NCBI GenBank assembly: GCA_937129345.1
Contig: CAKZMZ010000379.1
Coordinates: 1-32,501 of the forward strand
From: an uncultured Thalassovita sp.
GTDB taxonomy: Bacteria > Bacteroidota > Bacteroidia > Cytophagales > Flammeovirgaceae
Direction of reading: 5' to 3'
Length of the DNA: 32,501 nucleotides
Within the stretch, counting starts at the first letter, position 1. The number at the start of each line of letters is the position of its first letter. The translations under genes and the position numbers were made by a program. Of the stretch, positions 1 through 8,659 are shown in pieces. The notes under the pieces are model-generated. The model worked only from the letters and a program-made list of their open reading frames with translations, ran no database searches and was not told where the DNA came from.

Positions 1-2
1 TA

Positions 3-1040
3 AAAGATGGCAATACTTTTTGGAAATACAGACAAGGTTTCACCAACAAAGATGCTTGGAGGCGAGACAATATCAATAAATTGATTGAGTCTATACACGA
101 AGGTTTAAAAGCACAGAGACCTAAAATGAAATTTGGTATTAGCCCTTCTGCAGTTTGGAGAAATGTATACGATAGCCCGCTTGGTTCTTTTACAAGGGCA
201 GGAGTAGCCAGCTACGACCACCTACACGCCGATGTAAGGCTTTGGCTACAAAAGGGCTGGATCGATTATGTAGCGCCACAAGTCTATTTCAGTACTGAAC
301 ATAAGCACGCCAATTACCGCACTTTAGTAAGTTGGTGGAACCGCAATGTTTTTAACAAGCATCTTTACATTGGCCATGCTGCCTATAAAATTTACTGGGA
401 TTCAGACAAAACTTGGTACAGCAAAGAAGAAATGCAACGGCAACTAAAATTTAATAGAAGCATGGGTGAAGTGAGAGGAAGTATTTTCTTCAGATCTGCT
501 TCTTTTTTGCGCAACCGTGGACATTTTAGGGACTCGTTAAAAACGACTTGGTACAAATATCCTGCAATTACACCGCCTATGCCATGGAAAGATGATGTAC
601 CTCCGATGAAGCCTAAAAGTTTTGTGATTACCCTAAACCATGAAGGCATGGAACTGACCTGGGAAAAACCTAAGGTAGCTAAGGATGGGGATCCAGTAAG
701 TAGGTACATCATTTACAAAGTACCCGAAAAAAGTCATCCTGATGTTATTGAAGACCCTAAACATATACTTGCTATTTTGCCAGAGCATAAACTTTCTTTT
801 ACTGACACTACCCAGTGTACTTATGAAAATGCAGACTATTTTATTACTTCTTTAGACAAGCTTAATAATGAAAGCGCTCCTGTACGGCCACAAATACAGC
901 CATTACTTGTACTTGGCAAGTATAGTTATGAAGAATTTAGGTACTACTATAACTTTTTTGAAAAAGGCATGAAACAACATTTTGGTTGGTTAGATCCAAA
1001 TTCAAATAAGGTATTAGAAGACAGCGAAGCTGGTAGGTAA
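3..1040 (+). CDS. Glycoside hydrolase-like protein (GHL10/DUF187, YngK-like), 3' part; truncated at window start
   Basis: Frame stays open from base 3 to the TAA at 1038-1040, so the ORF-track start at 81 is internal. Motifs KFGISPSAVWRN, YDHLHADVRLWLQKGWIDYVAPQVYFS typical of GHL10; C-terminal fibronectin-III-like segment (ELTWEKPK...YIIYKV...). Confidence 0.85.
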   Translation, partial: KDGNTFWKYRQGFTNKDAWRRDNINKLIESIHEGLKAQRPKMKFGISPSAVWRNVYDSPLGSFTRAGVASYDHLHADVRLWLQKGWIDYVAPQVYFSTEHKHANYRTLVSWWNRNVFNKHLYIGHAAYKIYWDSDKTWYSKEEMQRQLKFNRSMGEVRGSIFFRSASFLRNRGHFRDSLKTTWYKYPAITPPMPWKDDVPPMKPKSFVITLNHEGMELTWEKPKVAKDGDPVSRYIIYKVPEKSHPDVIEDPKHILAILPEHKLSFTDTTQCTYENADYFITSLDKLNNESAPVRPQIQPLLVLGKYSYEEFRYYYNFFEKGMKQHFGWLDPNSNKVLEDSEAGR

Positions 1041-1044
1041 AAAA

Positions 1045-4000
1045 TCAAAACAAAGCCGAAAGTTGTATATTACCTGTATGTATCAACTTTCTATCGGGAG
1101 ACTTTCTGCCTATATAAGTACTCTGTAATTGCAGACCATTTGCTAGCCTTTTTACTAAGTTAAAGCGTATTGTATGGTTAATACCATTTCTCAGGCCTTC
1201 TAGCATTTCGTAACCAAGCGCAGACTGCTCATCGCCTGAGTACGAAATTTTATAGCTACTTAGCGAAAAATTGATTTGTTGATTTTTACCCATGTTACTT
1301 TTCAATTGCAAACTCAGTTCATTTATGCTACCATGCACATTTCTTTTTTCTTGGGCATCGCTCAAAGCATCATCCAAAGCATTTTTTTTCTTTAGCTGAT
1401 AATAGGCCGTAACCTTCCACTTAACATTGGGCTGAAAACTGATAGAAGGCTTTATAAACCAACTCTGCACTTGATAATTCTGATTCAGCATAAAATCAGA
1501 TGCTCTGAGTGTATTGCTTTTGCCTACACTCAGTTGCTGAGTAAAATCTCTATTGATCAACCATCTAGCATTCAAAGACCATTCTTCAGAATTAAAGGAT
1601 TCATAACCACCGGAGAGCAATTGTTTTCTCAAGTTCTTTTTAAAATGTAAATCAAACCCAAACTGATGGTGGTACCTCTGAAAGAATAGCGTACTGTGTA
1701 AAGCCATTACACCAGAAATTAAGTCCTGATCAGGTATAGAAGTAAAATAAGGCATAAACCTTTCTAAAAAATCATCACCACTGGTTCTGTATGCAGCGTT
1801 AAAAAGATTGGTATATGACCATTTAGCAATAAAATGCTTCCAATTGTTTTGCTCTAAAACATGCTGCTCTCTCCATGTTTGAGGTGCAGAAATCGATAGT
1901 TTGTGCCTCAAATTGCTCATATAAACCTGTAAAAATTCATTGGTTGGCACAAAAAATTTTGCGTAATTTCTCTCATCTGGCAGTAAGGCCTCAAAAAATT
2001 CGTCCAACTCCTGAATGCCATTATCGTTATAGTCGCGCCAAGTATGTGTACCCATACCATTGGCTACATTAAGAAAAATAAAATCCCTTTTCAATTCTCT
2101 GCCAGTACCTGTGCTAAAGGTCAAGTCTTGCAAAATAGCCTCATTAAATAGTCTTTGGTGCCATGTTGCTTGTCCACTGAGGGTGTTTTCTTCTACATTA
2201 CCTCTATCGCTTTGGGTCTCTAACTTTCTAAGGTTGAACTTAATTTTAAATCGGCTATTGCCTTTTGCTTTGTTTGCCATAAGACTGAGAGTGTTGGTGC
2301 GCCGTAGTAAAGTGCTGTCTTGGCTTATTGGCTGCTCATCTGCACGGATATTATAAGCTATTTTATAATCGAGCTTAGCACTGTCTAGGCTTTTTACATA
2401 AAAAGTATGTGCTTGGTAATTGCTTAGGCCACTACTCAATAAGGCTTGCCTGTCGAGATTAAAATTGTGTTGATTTATTTCATAAGTGTAGCCATGCGTA
2501 CCCCAACTCATACTGTAATTGGCATCGCTCTTTAGAAAACCCCAATGGGTATTTCTGTTGTTTTTTTGAATTTGAAGCAGTGTTGACTGTAAATTTAATC
2601 CTATTCTACCAAACTTTTGTACACTCCCGAACTGATGCTGAAACCCCTGTAAGAAATCCTCTTTTTTTCTGAATCCTAATTGATAATGGATTTCACTTTT
2701 GTCTTTACCTACAATCCCAAAAGAAAAATTGCCGATCAAATCTTGTAGTGTATCTAACTGTTGGCTAAAGATTCCCCAAGAGCGTTGAAACTCAATATCT
2801 CTAAATCGATCTACTTGCTTAAAGTCGGCGCTTAGCCTTTCCAAAGAAAGAGAAGTTTGCCATGTATGGCTTTCAGAAAAAGACAAAGGGTTCTTTTTGC
2901 TAGTAAAGCCAATTCTAATGGCCTGCCCTTGGTTATCTGCATCGTGTAAATCTGATAAGGCATTTTGGTCTTGGTTAGAGAAGGCAGCCTCTGCAAAAAC
3001 CTCTGTATTTTTGCCAAGGTGGTATTTGCCACCAACACTTAGCATCTGTTTTAAATTAGGTGCAGTAATTTTATTTCCCACCGTATAACTGCCTTGTGGT
3101 TTTCCGTTTTCAGGAGCTACCCAAACAAATTCACTCCCATTGTTATTGGCGTCGCCTTTTATATAATTACCATTGCCCAAACCTACAAATACAAAACTAG
3201 GCCTGTAGAAAGGACCATCTCCTGCCAATGCCCTTTCAAAAACAACATGGCTCTTTCCCTCATAAATGCTGTCTTTTTGAGTGTAAAGTATTTGGTTGGC
3301 ACTGTACTCGGTCACTTCTTCAAGTTGGGGCTGTACAAATATGGACTGAACGCTATCGCCGGCTTGCGATAGGGCCTCAAAAGCATTTTGACTGGCCGAG
3401 AAAGTAATTGGTCTGTTTTTTAGGTCTGCCTCCCTGTACCAATCTGCATATACTTCCATATTACCGTGCTTTTGGCTTAGGCCTAGGTTTGTTGCCAACC
3501 TTCCGTAATCTTGAATAACATATTCATACTCCACCCGAACTCTAGAAAAAGCATCGAAAATAATACTTGCATTAAACGTGATTTCTGACTGATTGTAATC
3601 TATGATGTAGTCGTTCTCAAACCCTCTTTGCAGCTGAGTACCATTTAAAAAAATCCGCTCTGAGCCAGCAATGACCATAATAAAGGGCTCATTGTTATTG
3701 CCCAATAATTTATAAGGCCCTAAAACACCATTTTGAACGCTAAGTTGCCTGCTCACAAACTGCCCTTTGGCCATAGCAACACCTGCATTTACAGCCAACT
3801 TCTTTTCTGAGAGCGTATCAACCGCAAAGGCTTTAAGTTTTGCTCCGAGAACTTGTTTCCTATATTTGAGAAAATAATTTTGCCTTTGATTGTTTAGGCC
3901 AATATCTCCTGCCTCCAAACTTCCATTCTTATGTCTTAACGCCAGATAAACCTTATCTATCTCTCGCAACTGTCGAGTGTTACCTTCCGGCTGAAATGGT

Positions 4001-4578
4001 ATTTCTTGATCAGAAAGTATAGCCTCCAATGTGATATCATCCGTGAGTTTTCCATCTAGTTGCAGATTGAGCGTAGAGTTAAAAGTAGCATCTTGCTGGT
4101 TGCCCATTCTCAATCCTCGAGTAATTACTCCGTGTTTTCTTATGCCGGGTGTGTGCAGGACCTCTTCCTCGCTTAATGGAGATTCGACCAAAACTGTGTC
4201 GAGTTCTTGATAAGTGATAGCGTATTTACCCGCATTATAGTCTTCTTGAGATCTTAAGGAAAGCGTATCTGAAAAATTAATCGGGAAAACATCAAAAGTC
4301 ACTAAAAAGGAATCTATATCTACCCCAATTTCCTTGTTGTAATTTACATATACTTTGTGCGCATCTATGCTATAATCGAGTTGAATGTCTGACTTAGATA
4401 TAATATGTGCAGGCCTTATTTCTTTAATGGCAATACTCAGCGGGTCAATAGTCAGTGAATCGGGCACAAAGTGGTGAACACCATATTTTACCCAAACAGC
4501 TTTTTGGGTGTTTATTTGTGCCTGGCAAAAATCGACAATTAAAAAAAATGATATATAAAAAAATAAGCCTTTAACCAT
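1045..4578 (-). CDS. Large predicted outer-membrane beta-barrel / cell-surface protein
   Basis: 1177 aa, N-terminal signal peptide (MVKGLFFYISFFLIVDFCQAQ), many alternating amphipathic beta-strands, motif ERIFLNGTQLQRGFENDYIIDYNQSEITF, EF-hand-like loop DYNDNGIQELDE. Confidence 0.75.
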   Translation of the reverse strand: MVKGLFFYISFFLIVDFCQAQINTQKAVWVKYGVHHFVPDSLTIDPLSIAIKEIRPAHIISKSDIQLDYSIDAHKVYVNYNKEIGVDIDSFLVTFDVFPINFSDTLSLRSQEDYNAGKYAITYQELDTVLVESPLSEEEVLHTPGIRKHGVITRGLRMGNQQDATFNSTLNLQLDGKLTDDITLEAILSDQEIPFQPEGNTRQLREIDKVYLALRHKNGSLEAGDIGLNNQRQNYFLKYRKQVLGAKLKAFAVDTLSEKKLAVNAGVAMAKGQFVSRQLSVQNGVLGPYKLLGNNNEPFIMVIAGSERIFLNGTQLQRGFENDYIIDYNQSEITFNASIIFDAFSRVRVEYEYVIQDYGRLATNLGLSQKHGNMEVYADWYREADLKNRPITFSASQNAFEALSQAGDSVQSIFVQPQLEEVTEYSANQILYTQKDSIYEGKSHVVFERALAGDGPFYRPSFVFVGLGNGNYIKGDANNNGSEFVWVAPENGKPQGSYTVGNKITAPNLKQMLSVGGKYHLGKNTEVFAEAAFSNQDQNALSDLHDADNQGQAIRIGFTSKKNPLSFSESHTWQTSLSLERLSADFKQVDRFRDIEFQRSWGIFSQQLDTLQDLIGNFSFGIVGKDKSEIHYQLGFRKKEDFLQGFQHQFGSVQKFGRIGLNLQSTLLQIQKNNRNTHWGFLKSDANYSMSWGTHGYTYEINQHNFNLDRQALLSSGLSNYQAHTFYVKSLDSAKLDYKIAYNIRADEQPISQDSTLLRRTNTLSLMANKAKGNSRFKIKFNLRKLETQSDRGNVEENTLSGQATWHQRLFNEAILQDLTFSTGTGRELKRDFIFLNVANGMGTHTWRDYNDNGIQELDEFFEALLPDERNYAKFFVPTNEFLQVYMSNLRHKLSISAPQTWREQHVLEQNNWKHFIAKWSYTNLFNAAYRTSGDDFLERFMPYFTSIPDQDLISGVMALHSTLFFQRYHHQFGFDLHFKKNLRKQLLSGGYESFNSEEWSLNARWLINRDFTQQLSVGKSNTLRASDFMLNQNYQVQSWFIKPSISFQPNVKWKVTAYYQLKKKNALDDALSDAQEKRNVHGSINELSLQLKSNMGKNQQINFSLSSYKISYSGDEQSALGYEMLEGLRNGINHTIRFNLVKRLANGLQLQSTYIGRKSPDRKLIHTGNIQLSALF

Positions 4579-4682
4579 GCGTCTCTAAAAACGCTGGTGC
4601 GCTTATCCCATTTTATCCTTTGCGACTTAGTTTGCTGTTAAATAGAAGTCAATAACCTTTACCTATAGTCTTATTTCCTTTT

Positions 4683-4705
4683 TTTGATTACTTTTAGTAA
4701 TCAAA
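4683..4705. promoter_or_regulatory. Perfect inverted repeat TTTGATTACT-TTT-AGTAATCAAA, candidate LysR-type operator
   Basis: 10-bp perfect arms with 3-nt centre, in the divergent intergenic region ~94 bp upstream of the LysR ATG; contains a central T-N11-A dyad. Confidence 0.45.
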
Positions 4706-4798
4706 TAGGGCATTCTTTAAAAACTTATCTTAATTAGAGTTTTTAGGGATATGCATCAAAATACTATCAATTAAGTTTTGTCAAATTAATTTTTAAGT

Positions 4799-5749
4799 AT
4801 GGTTACACTCATACAGCTAGAATACATCATTGCTGTAGACACTCATCGGCATTTTGCCAAAGCAGCTCAAAAGTGTTTTGTGACACAACCCACCCTGAGC
4901 ATGCAAATTAAAAAATTAGAAGAACACCTTGGCGTGGTTATTTTTGACCGCAGTAAACAACCCGTCGTGCCCACAGCTATAGGTGAGAAAATAATTGAGC
5001 AGTCTAGAATTATTTTACGTGAGTCTCATAAGCTTCCTCAAATCATTAACTCATTTAACGATTTTGTAAAAGGCCATCTTACTATTGGAATCTTACCTAC
5101 TTTGGGACCCTATTTAGTGCCTCAAATAGCAGGGAGTTTTACTGAAGCGTATCCTGCAATAAGCATCCATATAAAAGAACTTAACCCGAAAGAATTGCTA
5201 AATGGTCTAAAAAAAGATGTAATTGACCTTGGCATTACTGCCGCACCAGTCTTAGATGATACACTTTTTACAAAAAGCCTATTCTTTGAAGAAATTATGC
5301 TATATGTGAATGAAGGGAAATATTTAAAAAAAACTGATGATCATATTAGTATAGATGAGCTTGATAAATCCATACTTAAGATTGTGAGTAAAGAGCATCC
5401 GTTAAGGCAAGATACTTTGCAACTCGCAGCTTATTTGAAAAATACCAATGGAAAAACGTTTTTTAAGTATGAAGGCGATTCCATAGAAACCTTAAAGTTA
5501 TTGGTAGAAAAAGAGGGAGGTTTCACATTTATACCTGAAATGTCTGCAAAAGCCCATCAAAGAACTCAAAGTGCAAGATACATGCACCTCAAAGACTTTA
5601 AACCGCTTAGAGAAATTGTAATGGTAGTAACTAAGCAAAACCCTAATGAGCGCTTGGCCAATTTATTAGCTAAGCACATTAAAGAAAACGTTACCCCATC
5701 TCTACTTAACCAAAGTCGGGGAAAAGTTATTGGCTCACTTTATGAGTAA
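4799..5749 (+). CDS. LysR-family transcriptional regulator, OxyR-like
   Basis: N-terminal winged HTH MVTLIQLEYIIAVDTHRHFAKAAQKCFVTQPTLSMQIKKLEEHLGVVIFDRSKQPVVPTAIGE followed by an effector-binding domain; 316 aa. Confidence 0.9.
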   Translation: MVTLIQLEYIIAVDTHRHFAKAAQKCFVTQPTLSMQIKKLEEHLGVVIFDRSKQPVVPTAIGEKIIEQSRIILRESHKLPQIINSFNDFVKGHLTIGILPTLGPYLVPQIAGSFTEAYPAISIHIKELNPKELLNGLKKDVIDLGITAAPVLDDTLFTKSLFFEEIMLYVNEGKYLKKTDDHISIDELDKSILKIVSKEHPLRQDTLQLAAYLKNTNGKTFFKYEGDSIETLKLLVEKEGGFTFIPEMSAKAHQRTQSARYMHLKDFKPLREIVMVVTKQNPNERLANLLAKHIKENVTPSLLNQSRGKVIGSLYE

Positions 5750-7682
5750 CAAATTCAGGAATATTCACCATTTCCATTACGGCTTTTTCTATGCCTTCAG
5801 GACTAAAGCCTGCGTAATGTTGCAGCTCTATTTGCTCGCCTTGCTCAATTACCTCATCAGGAATACCCAACCTTCTTACCACAGTATTTTTGTACTGGTA
5901 GTCGGCCATAAATTCTAAAATGGCACTGCCAAAGCCACCTTGTACGCATCCATCTTCTATGGTAATCACCTTATCAAATTTGTTAAAAACCTCATGCAAA
6001 AGGTCTTCGTCCAAAGGTTTAACAAAACGCATATCATAATGAGCGGCGTCAATACCTTTTATTTCTAGTTTCTTGGCCACTTCTCGAGCATAATTACCAA
6101 CATGACCAATGGTGAGCAAAGCAATGTCTTTACCATCTTTTAATTTTCTTCCTGTGCCAACTTTAACTTCTTCAAGCGGAGTTTGCCATTCGGGCATTAC
6201 ACCTTGCCCACGAGGATACCTAATGGTAAATGCGCCTTCTCTTGGTAGCTGTGCCGTATACATCAGATTTCTGAGCTCAGCTTCGTTCATTGGGGCAGAA
6301 ACGACCATGTTTGGCACACAACGCATGAATGCTAAGTCGTAAGCACCATGGTGCGTAGCGCCATCAGCACCTGCAAAGCCGGCCCTGTCTAGGCAGAAAA
6401 TCACATGTAAATTTTGTACACAAACATCATGGATTACTTGATCGTATGCACGCTGCATAAAACTTGAGTAGATATTGCAAAAGGGGATCATCCCCTGTGT
6501 AGCCAAACCTGCTGAAAGCGTTACTGCGTGCTGCTCTGCAATACCCACATCAAAGGCACGCTCGGGTAGTGCCTTCATCATTATATTCATGGAAGAACCC
6601 GAGGGCATGGCAGGAGTAATTCCCACTATTTTTTCATTCATTTTGGCCAATTCTACTATGGTATTGCCAAAAACTTGTTGATATTTTGGTGGTTGAGGCG
6701 TATCGTAAACTTTCTTTTTTATCTCTCCGGTTATCTTGTCAAACTTGCCTGGTGCATGCCATTTGGTCTGGTTTTTCTCAGCTGGTAAATAGCCCTTACC
6801 TTTTGTTGTAATGCAGTGCAACAACTTGGGGCCCGGAATATTTTTTAAGTCTTCCATAACACTTACCAAGTGGTTAATGTCATGTCCATCTACAGGTCCG
6901 AAATATCTCAGATTTAATGCCTCAAATAAATTGCTATGATTTAAAATTGTAGACTTTATTAAGTGGTCTATTTTCTGAACCGCCTCCCTAGCACCTGGAG
7001 CCAACTTCTCTATTTTACCAAATAACTTCCATACATCATCTTTAAACTTATTATAAATCTGAGAAGTAGTTATATCGGTAAGGTAATCTTTAAGTGCACC
7101 CACATTTGGGTCTATAGACATGCAGTTATCGTTGAGCACGATCAAAAGATTGGTGTCAGATACGCCTGCGTGGTTCATACCCTCGAAAGCCAAGCCTGCT
7201 GTCATTGCACCGTCGCCTATTACGGCAATGTGCTGGCGTTCGTGCTCGCCTTTTAATTTGGAGGCAATGGCCATACCCAAGGCCGCGGAAATAGAAGTAG
7301 ACGAATGGCCAACACCAAATGTATCGTACTCGCTCTCCGCCCTTCGGGGGAAACCTGAAAGGCCTTCGTAGCGCCTGTTGGTATGGAATCTCTCTCTTCT
7401 GCCCGTTAATATCTTATGCCCATATGCTTGGTGTCCAACATCCCAAACTAGTTGATCGTAAGGCGTGTTGAAAACATGGTGTAAAGCTACTGTTAGTTCT
7501 ACCACACCTAAACTAGCACCGAAGTGGCCACCGAAAACAGAAACATTGTCTATTATGTATTGTCTTAATTCTTCGCAAACCTTGTAAAGCTCAGTAGAAT
7601 CTACATTTCTTAAATCTGCTGGCTTATTTATATTCTGAAGAAGTTTTCCAGGCTCTATTAACATTTTATTATCTTTTTTCAC
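5727..7682 (-). CDS. dxs: 1-deoxy-D-xylulose-5-phosphate synthase
   Basis: Full-length TPP-dependent enzyme: VWDVGHQAYGHKILTGRR, AVIGDGAMTAGLAFEGMNHAG, GVDGATHHGAYDLAF-like region (GFAGADGATHHGAYDLAFMRCVPN), DVGIAEQHAVTLSAGLA. Start may be the GTG at 7682 or the ATG at 7664. Confidence 0.97.
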   Translation of the reverse strand: MKKDNKMLIEPGKLLQNINKPADLRNVDSTELYKVCEELRQYIIDNVSVFGGHFGASLGVVELTVALHHVFNTPYDQLVWDVGHQAYGHKILTGRRERFHTNRRYEGLSGFPRRAESEYDTFGVGHSSTSISAALGMAIASKLKGEHERQHIAVIGDGAMTAGLAFEGMNHAGVSDTNLLIVLNDNCMSIDPNVGALKDYLTDITTSQIYNKFKDDVWKLFGKIEKLAPGAREAVQKIDHLIKSTILNHSNLFEALNLRYFGPVDGHDINHLVSVMEDLKNIPGPKLLHCITTKGKGYLPAEKNQTKWHAPGKFDKITGEIKKKVYDTPQPPKYQQVFGNTIVELAKMNEKIVGITPAMPSGSSMNIMMKALPERAFDVGIAEQHAVTLSAGLATQGMIPFCNIYSSFMQRAYDQVIHDVCVQNLHVIFCLDRAGFAGADGATHHGAYDLAFMRCVPNMVVSAPMNEAELRNLMYTAQLPREGAFTIRYPRGQGVMPEWQTPLEEVKVGTGRKLKDGKDIALLTIGHVGNYAREVAKKLEIKGIDAAHYDMRFVKPLDEDLLHEVFNKFDKVITIEDGCVQGGFGSAILEFMADYQYKNTVVRRLGIPDEVIEQGEQIELQHYAGFSPEGIEKAVMEMVNIPEFVTHKVSQ

Positions 7683-8143
7683 TCGTATGCGGCAACAAAT
7701 GTCTTAAAAATATAAGCAAGGCACAATAAGAAAATGCTTATTTTAATCCTTGTTCAAAGATTAACCTGCCGATTTAGTTAAATGTTTATAATTGGTTGGA
7801 GTGAACTATTTCCCTTTTGAAGGAGATAGGGACTGTATTTGAATCTATTAAATATAAACATAATCAGTTATACAGTGAGAACTTTACCAAGTATTGTAAA
7901 CAATTGTTAATCCGCAAAATATTTTTTATAATATCTTCAACTTAAAACCAAATTATTAGGATAAATATTGATTTAAAACCATTTTAAAGTAGGCTAAGGA
8001 ACTGAACGACCTAGAATCCGCTTTTTACATTTTTTTGAATCTCGAAGTGCCTATCTTAAGATTTGAACTGTTTATTCAACAGCTCAACTTTTCAAGCAGT
8101 AAAATTATCGGTCAGTTTTTACTTTAAAACAAACTATATAAAA

Positions 8144-8659
8144 ATGATACAGGTATTTAAAGGAGACATTACTACAGTTGAAGATGACGCTATTGTAAAT
8201 GCCGCCAATCCTTCTTTGCTAGGTGGCGGAGGTGTTGACGGCGCTATTCACCGTGTAGGTGGCCCCAGTATTTTGGAAGAATGCAAAGCCATTAGGGTAA
8301 AACAAGGCAAATGCCCTACTGGAGAGTCTGTAATTACCAATGCAGGAAAATTACCAGCAAAATACGTTATCCATACAGTTGGACCTGTTTGGGAAGGTGG
8401 GAATAAAAACGAAGCCGCACTGCTTGCTGCTTGTTATAAAAATTCGCTCGAGCTTTGTGTTGAACACAACATCAAATCCGTGGCTTTTCCTAATATTTCT
8501 ACAGGAATTTACGGATACCCTAAAGAAGAAGCGGCTGAAGTAGCCATTACAGCAGTAAAAGAATACCTTGATCAAAATAAGGAAATACAGATTGATGTGA
8601 GCTTTGTATGTTTTGATGAAGAAAATTATGAACTTTATCAAAAATTACTGGAAGCTTAA
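8144..8659 (+). CDS. Macrodomain protein (putative O-acetyl-ADP-ribose deacetylase, YmdB-like)
   Basis: [40 protein letters not shown]...[12 protein letters not shown]. The 27-aa ORF extension before this ATG does not look like part of the fold. Confidence 0.93.
   Translation: MIQVFKGDITTVEDDAIVNAANPSLLGGGGVDGAIHRVGGPSILEECKAIRVKQGKCPTGESVITNAGKLPAKYVIHTVGPVWEGGNKNEAALLAACYKNSLELCVEHNIKSVAFPNISTGIYGYPKEEAAEVAITAVKEYLDQNKEIQIDVSFVCFDEENYELYQKLLEA

Noticed and set aside
1875-2356. Antisense ORFs at 1875-2072 and 2060-2356 (+), and similar short antisense ORFs throughout
   Set aside because: Lie wholly inside strongly supported genes on the other strand, with no domain-like sequence.
7806-7829. 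CTATTTCC-N8-GGAGATAG imperfect inverted repeat in the dxs/macrodomain intergenic region
   Set aside because: Only 8 bp with a mismatch (a G-U pair in RNA) in an AT-rich 460-bp gap; too weak to claim as a regulatory element.
8063-8143. N-terminal 27-aa extension of the macrodomain ORF
   Set aside because: Macrodomain proteins start at about [10 protein letters not shown]; the extension has no family similarity and the ATG at 8144 is well placed.
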